From positions 1 to 40,908 of the forward strand of contig JAISSW010000004.1 of NCBI GenBank assembly GCA_031272895.1: DNA of 40,908 bases, given 5' to 3'. The notes beneath the pieces were generated by a model. It was not told the origin of the DNA. It did not search any database and saw only the letters and a program-made list of their open reading frames with translations. Of this stretch, positions 38,461 to 40,908 are shown piece by piece. The number at the start of each line of letters is the position of its first letter. Position 1 is the first letter of the stretch. The translations under genes were made by a program, and so were the position numbers. This DNA is from Clostridium sp. Its GTDB lineage: Bacteria > Bacillota > Clostridia > Oscillospirales > Acutalibacteraceae.

Positions 38461-40158
38461 GTGACAAGCGGTGATTACTGGGCAAAACGCATGGAGCGCG
38501 TCCAAGAGCAGATTTTCTCCAAAAGCGACGAATACCGGCGCGAGCAGCTGCGGTTAATCCGCCTGCAGCAAGACAAGGCGCAAAGGACAATAGATAGCTT
38601 TTTTGCTAAATTTGCGAAAAATAACAAAATTTCGCTTGCGGACGCGCGGCAGATACTTACGTCCAAGGAGCGAGCTGCATACCAAATCCAGCTGGATGAG
38701 TATATGCGCCTTGCAAGTCAATGGGACGCGGACACAAACAATGCGCTGCGGCAACGGATTGAAAACGCGTCAATCGTTGCGCGATTGAGCCGCCAAGAAG
38801 CGTTGTACACGTCAATCAGCGCGGAAATAGGCGAAATGGCGGCGCGAATGGACAAGGGCGTGGCTGATGTCGTCGCTGATACGGTGGAACAGGCATATTA
38901 CCGCACGACACACGCTATACAGACAGGCACAGGCTTGGGCGTAAGATTCGACAGACTTGACCCGGCAACGCGTGAGGTCATAGCGGCAAAACCGTGGACG
39001 GCGGACGGCAAAGCCTTCAGCGATAGAATTTGGGGCAATGCCGCGCAGCTGCAGCAGTCCCTTGAGCAGCACATGACGCGCTTGTTCGCCGGCGACGCAA
39101 CGCGGGAGGACGTAATCCGCGCGCTGACTAAGGAGTTCGGGGCGGATAGCAAGCCGCTGAAAGGCTTCGCAGCCAAGGCTGCACGGTTAGTCGATACCGA
39201 ATGTGCCGCCTATTCCGCGCAGGCGCAGCGCAAGGCTTACGCTGACCAAGGAGTTGAGTGGTATGAGTTCGTCGTTACATTTGACGCGCACACCTGCGAC
39301 AGCTGCGAGCCATTTGACGGGATGGTATTCAAAACAGCCGAAATGCAGTCGGGAGTAAATGCGCAGCCAATCCACCCGCACTGCCGCTGCACCACAGCTC
39401 CCTCTCTTGACCCCGAAACGGCAAAAGAATACGAGGAGATTGATGCGCAGACCGACGCCGAAATGCGCGAGCGAGGAGAGCAGCCGCCGGAGCGTACACG
39501 CGTCGCCCGCAACCCAGAAACGGGCGAGAGCTACAGCGTACCGGCTGATATGACTTATCGTGAGTGGTATGAGAAGTATGTCAGCAAGGGCGCGGGAGCG
39601 AAAAGCGAAGAAAAAGTTGCAAAACTACTTGACTTTTCGCGTGAACGTGGTATAATAGGGAATGCGGACGATAATACCCGTGGCTTAGCGATGGGTTTGC
39701 GTACTCCGCCGTCGCATATCCTGACCGAGGATGAAATTGCACTTGTTCTGCGCGAGGCTCAGGCGATAGGAGTTGATACTTCTATTTTGAAGTTCAATGA
39801 GGGCAATCGCACTGGCTATTTTGATTCTGACAGAACGATAAACATTCGAGGTGATGTTCTTCCTGACCTCTATTCCATTTCGGCTCACAACAGGGATTAT
39901 TTGTCAGTGCGCGCCGTGCTTGCCCATGAATACTATGGGCATTATGCAAACAGGAACAGCAATGAATTCTATAGACCCAATGATTGGCGTGACGAGTTTA
40001 GGGCAAGCTATGAAGCAGCGGTCAATGCGCCAAATTTGACAGATGTTGACCGAGCAATGCTTATGCGGGACGCTTACGACCGCGCATTAGAGGCTGGAGC
40101 AACAGTCGAATTCACTGATGAAGCAAGGAGGATACTTTATGGAAGCTCTTACGCGTGA
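38461..40158 (+). CDS. MuF/SPP1 gp7-like head protein fused to a C-terminal metallopeptidase-like domain
   Basis: A 565-residue protein (GTG start after AAAGGCGG). Residues about 1-190 are helical. About 195-315 form the MuF domain with its zinc site CDSC (C279, C282) and HPHCRC (H305-C310). A linker ends near 385. Residues about 400-565 are a separate domain with AVLAHEYYGHYANR (H489, E490, H494, an HEXXGH gluzincin-like motif) and DEFRASY (E512, candidate third ligand). Plain MuF proteins end before this. MuF fusions to toxin domains are known in temperate phages, so an injected or released effector is plausible. DNA of the last domain is AT-richer: 38% GC in 39781-39840 against 62% in 39001-39060. 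Confidence 0.85.
   Translation: MTSGDYWAKRMERVQEQIFSKSDEYRREQLRLIRLQQDKAQRTIDSFFAKFAKNNKISLADARQILTSKERAAYQIQLDEYMRLASQWDADTNNALRQRIENASIVARLSRQEALYTSISAEIGEMAARMDKGVADVVADTVEQAYYRTTHAIQTGTGLGVRFDRLDPATREVIAAKPWTADGKAFSDRIWGNAAQLQQSLEQHMTRLFAGDATREDVIRALTKEFGADSKPLKGFAAKAARLVDTECAAYSAQAQRKAYADQGVEWYEFVVTFDAHTCDSCEPFDGMVFKTAEMQSGVNAQPIHPHCRCTTAPSLDPETAKEYEEIDAQTDAEMRERGEQPPERTRVARNPETGESYSVPADMTYREWYEKYVSKGAGAKSEEKVAKLLDFSRERGIIGNADDNTRGLAMGLRTPPSHILTEDEIALVLREAQAIGVDTSILKFNEGNRTGYFDSDRTINIRGDVLPDLYSISAHNRDYLSVRAVLAHEYYGHYANRNSNEFYRPNDWRDEFRASYEAAVNAPNLTDVDRAMLMRDAYDRALEAGATVEFTDEARRILYGSSYA
39629..39656 (+). promoter_or_regulatory. Internal promoter-like site at the MuF/effector domain boundary
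   Basis: TTGACT (39629-39634) and a perfect TATAAT (39651-39656), 16 bases apart, lie inside the head-protein gene where the linker meets the C-terminal domain. It could express the downstream 65-residue gene in the lysogen, when late genes are silent. Confidence 0.5.
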
Positions 40159-40336
40159 ACAACTCCCTCAAACTGAGCAGGAGAAAAATGCGGTTAGAGA
40201 AAAGTTTGGCAATCCCAAAAAGATAGTTGTGTGCCCCCGTTGCGGCGAAGAATTGACACATTATAAGGCCGGAAACTCTGAAGCGGTTGAGTGCGCTACT
40301 CATGGTTGTCTGTTCTCAGCGATTCGAGGAATCTAA
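40139..40336 (+). CDS. 65-residue zinc-ribbon protein, candidate partner of the MuF C-terminal domain
   Basis: ATG 40139 has AAGGAGG eight bases before it and overlaps the end of the MuF gene by 20 bases. The protein has a zinc-ribbon pattern (VVCPRCGEELTHY, then ECATHGC) and ends IRGI. No family function is known to me. In MuF polymorphic toxin loci the immunity gene lies directly after the toxin, so this is the natural candidate. A small structural or regulatory protein is the alternative. Confidence 0.7.
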   Translation: MEALTREQLPQTEQEKNAVREKFGNPKKIVVCPRCGEELTHYKAGNSEAVECATHGCLFSAIRGI

Positions 40337-40362
40337 ACAAAAGCGAATAATTATGCTATAAT
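40334..40362 (+). promoter_or_regulatory. Extended -10 promoter of the phage structured RNA
   Basis: TATAAT (40357-40362) with TGC directly before it (extended -10), and a weak TAAACA -35 (40334-40339) at 17 bases. The following ATTAGTAC resembles the TAGTAT stretch after the two promoters at 34566 and 35229. The predicted start is near 40369. Confidence 0.65.
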
Positions 40363-40368
40363 ATTAGT

Positions 40369-40525
40369 ACAATAGAGTTGGTTGGTGAGGTGGACAACGG
40401 CATCCACACGCCGATGGTATGACAAGGGAGCGCGCTCCCTGAGGGATGCAGGTACAGCCGGACCTGCCGCCAACCAACGCTTTATAACAACACCCTGCTT
40501 CACGGCGGGGTGTTGTTATTTCCGG
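40369..40525 (+). ncRNA. Compact multi-stem structured RNA with 3' hairpin, between MuF and scaffold genes
   Basis: About 155 nt with no convincing reading frame. P1 is a perfect 9-bp stem, GTTGGTTGG (40377-40385) with CCAACCAAC (40470-40478). It encloses GTGGA/TCCAC (40390-40394 with 40403-40407), the self-complementary AGGGAGCGCGCTCCCT (40425-40440) and GCAGGT/ACCTGC (40448-40453 with 40462-40467). After P1 comes a perfect 12-bp hairpin, 40484-40495 with 40508-40519, a terminator with a weak T run. Together these form a four-way junction plus terminator. I do not recognise the family. It may be a regulatory leader of the capsid operon or a free small RNA. Confidence 0.72.
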
Positions 40526-40539
40526 TTAATCACCCACCC

Positions 40540-40824
40540 ACCGCCCCCACCGGGCGGTATTTTTATGCGCGGCCCGACGGGCGTAGGTTTTGCTGTTCTC
40601 CTTTCGGCAGCGTGGATTCCCCTACTGAAGCAGGTTAAACTCCTGCTCCGCGCAATTTTTTCAAGCCGGAATCGTTTGGGCGCGGTGCCGGCGAATAATT
40701 GGCATTAGCGCCGTCCTGCGGGGCGGCGTTTTGCATAAATACCCTTGTGCGGGGAAAAACGCACACCGCAAATACGAGGACTGGCTCGTTAAAAAGGACG
40801 GCGGGAAAAATGGAGGTAAAAACA
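40540..40824 (+). other. Non-coding, hairpin-rich stretch before the scaffold gene
   Basis: This completes a 488-base gap without genes (40337-40824). ACCGCCC (40540-40546) pairs with GGGCGGT (40552-40558) and is followed by ATTTTTA, a second terminator. CGCCGTCC (40709-40716) pairs with GGGCGGCG (40721-40728), followed by TTTT, a third. A weaker AGCAGG/CCTGCT hairpin lies in between, followed after some ten bases by a T run. I see no gene in it; open frames here lack ribosome sites and run through the hairpins. Confidence 0.5.
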
Positions 40825-40908
40825 ATGGCACTCACTTGGCTGAAAGAAATCCTTGGCGAAAGCTACACGGACGACATCGACAAGGCGGTAAGCGCGAAAA
40901 TCGGTGCG
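40825..40908 (+). CDS. Phage scaffold/minor structural GP20-like protein (start only)
   Basis: The first 28 codons are visible (MALTWLKEILGE, then YTDDIDKAVSAKIG), matching the N-terminus of GP20-type scaffolding proteins that guide capsid assembly. ATGGAGGT gives a good ribosome site ten bases before the ATG. The gene continues past the window end. Its place after portal and MuF genes fits. Confidence 0.72.
   Translation, partial: MALTWLKEILGESYTDDIDKAVSAKIGA

Larger units (their letters stand above)
21710..40908. mobile_element. Temperate tailed prophage, left end and structural module start (right end outside window)
   Basis: From the serine integrase to the window end the genes follow a temperate siphovirus order: integrase, cargo genes, repressor, divergent promoter region, early/replication genes, late regulators, terS-terL, portal, MuF head protein, scaffold. 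The left boundary is set by the integrase 3' end lying against a truncated host M15-type gene. Tail, lysis and right attachment site are not in view. Intact core genes suggest an inducible phage, but that cannot be shown from this part alone. Confidence 0.93.

Noticed and set aside
40382-40708. 108-residue open frame over the structured RNA
   Set aside because: It has no ribosome site, runs through all stems and two terminators, and has no recognisable protein features.

Overview
The window looks like the chromosome of a spore-forming, GC-rich member of the Clostridia (Firmicutes) with a temperate phage integrated in its right half. The evidence for the host is the pair yaaL/bofA next to parA-parB-noc (a near-origin arrangement), a SpoVV/YlbJ-type spore membrane protein, a class B sortase, diaminopimelate epimerase, and AGGAGG-type ribosome sites throughout. 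The species cannot be named from the sequence.

Host part (1 to about 21.7 kb). A tRNA-Ala(GGC) and parB-parA read leftward, then an unpaired mazF-like gene, a second ParB/Noc paralogue, and the bofA-yaaL pair. A rightward run holds manA, an AMP-forming acyl-CoA ligase and a complete Cas3 helicase-nuclease that has no other cas gene or CRISPR array in view. Next come a D,D-carboxypeptidase, an alpha/beta hydrolase, a RING/zinc-ribbon membrane protein, galU, and a zinc-ribbon membrane protein gene broken by an in-frame amber codon. A leftward operon (unknown protein, dapF, nagA, HAD phosphatase, sortase B) has a strongly structured region in front of it. A DUF1292 gene and a perfect promoter lead to an unusual fusion of a DUF7662-like domain to pyrroline-5-carboxylate reductase, followed by the ylbJ-like gene and a truncated peptidase M15/peptidoglycan-binding gene.

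Prophage part (about 21.7 kb to the window end; right end not seen). A large serine integrase interrupts the M15-type gene. The lysogeny module has a LexA-like (S24) repressor and two leftward cargo genes: a DUF4041-type coiled coil with a GIY-YIG nuclease domain, and a double zinc-ribbon protein. Divergent promoters overlap repeated operators. The early region encodes small proteins, PcfK/PcfJ homologues, a coiled-coil protein, a DUF6291/replisome-organizer-like protein, a HUH-type Rep, a VRR-NUC nuclease, an ASCH-like protein, two ArpU/DUF1492-like regulators and an orphan HicB. The packaging and head module has terS, terL, an SPP1-type portal, a MuF head protein and the start of a GP20-like scaffold gene.

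Main leads. (1) The MuF protein has a C-terminal metallopeptidase-like domain (HEYYGH) encoded by AT-richer DNA, with a promoter at the domain boundary and a 65-residue zinc-ribbon gene overlapping its end. This has the architecture of a phage-borne polymorphic toxin with a candidate immunity partner. (2) A compact four-stem RNA (about 40369-40525) has its own promoter and terminator hairpin. (3) Closely similar promoter/leader/terminator units recur before the regulator, the terminase and the scaffold genes, suggesting control of late modules by termination or antitermination. (4) Other leads are the solitary Cas3 and the DUF7662-ProC fusion. No database search was possible; family names come from motifs and recalled family features.
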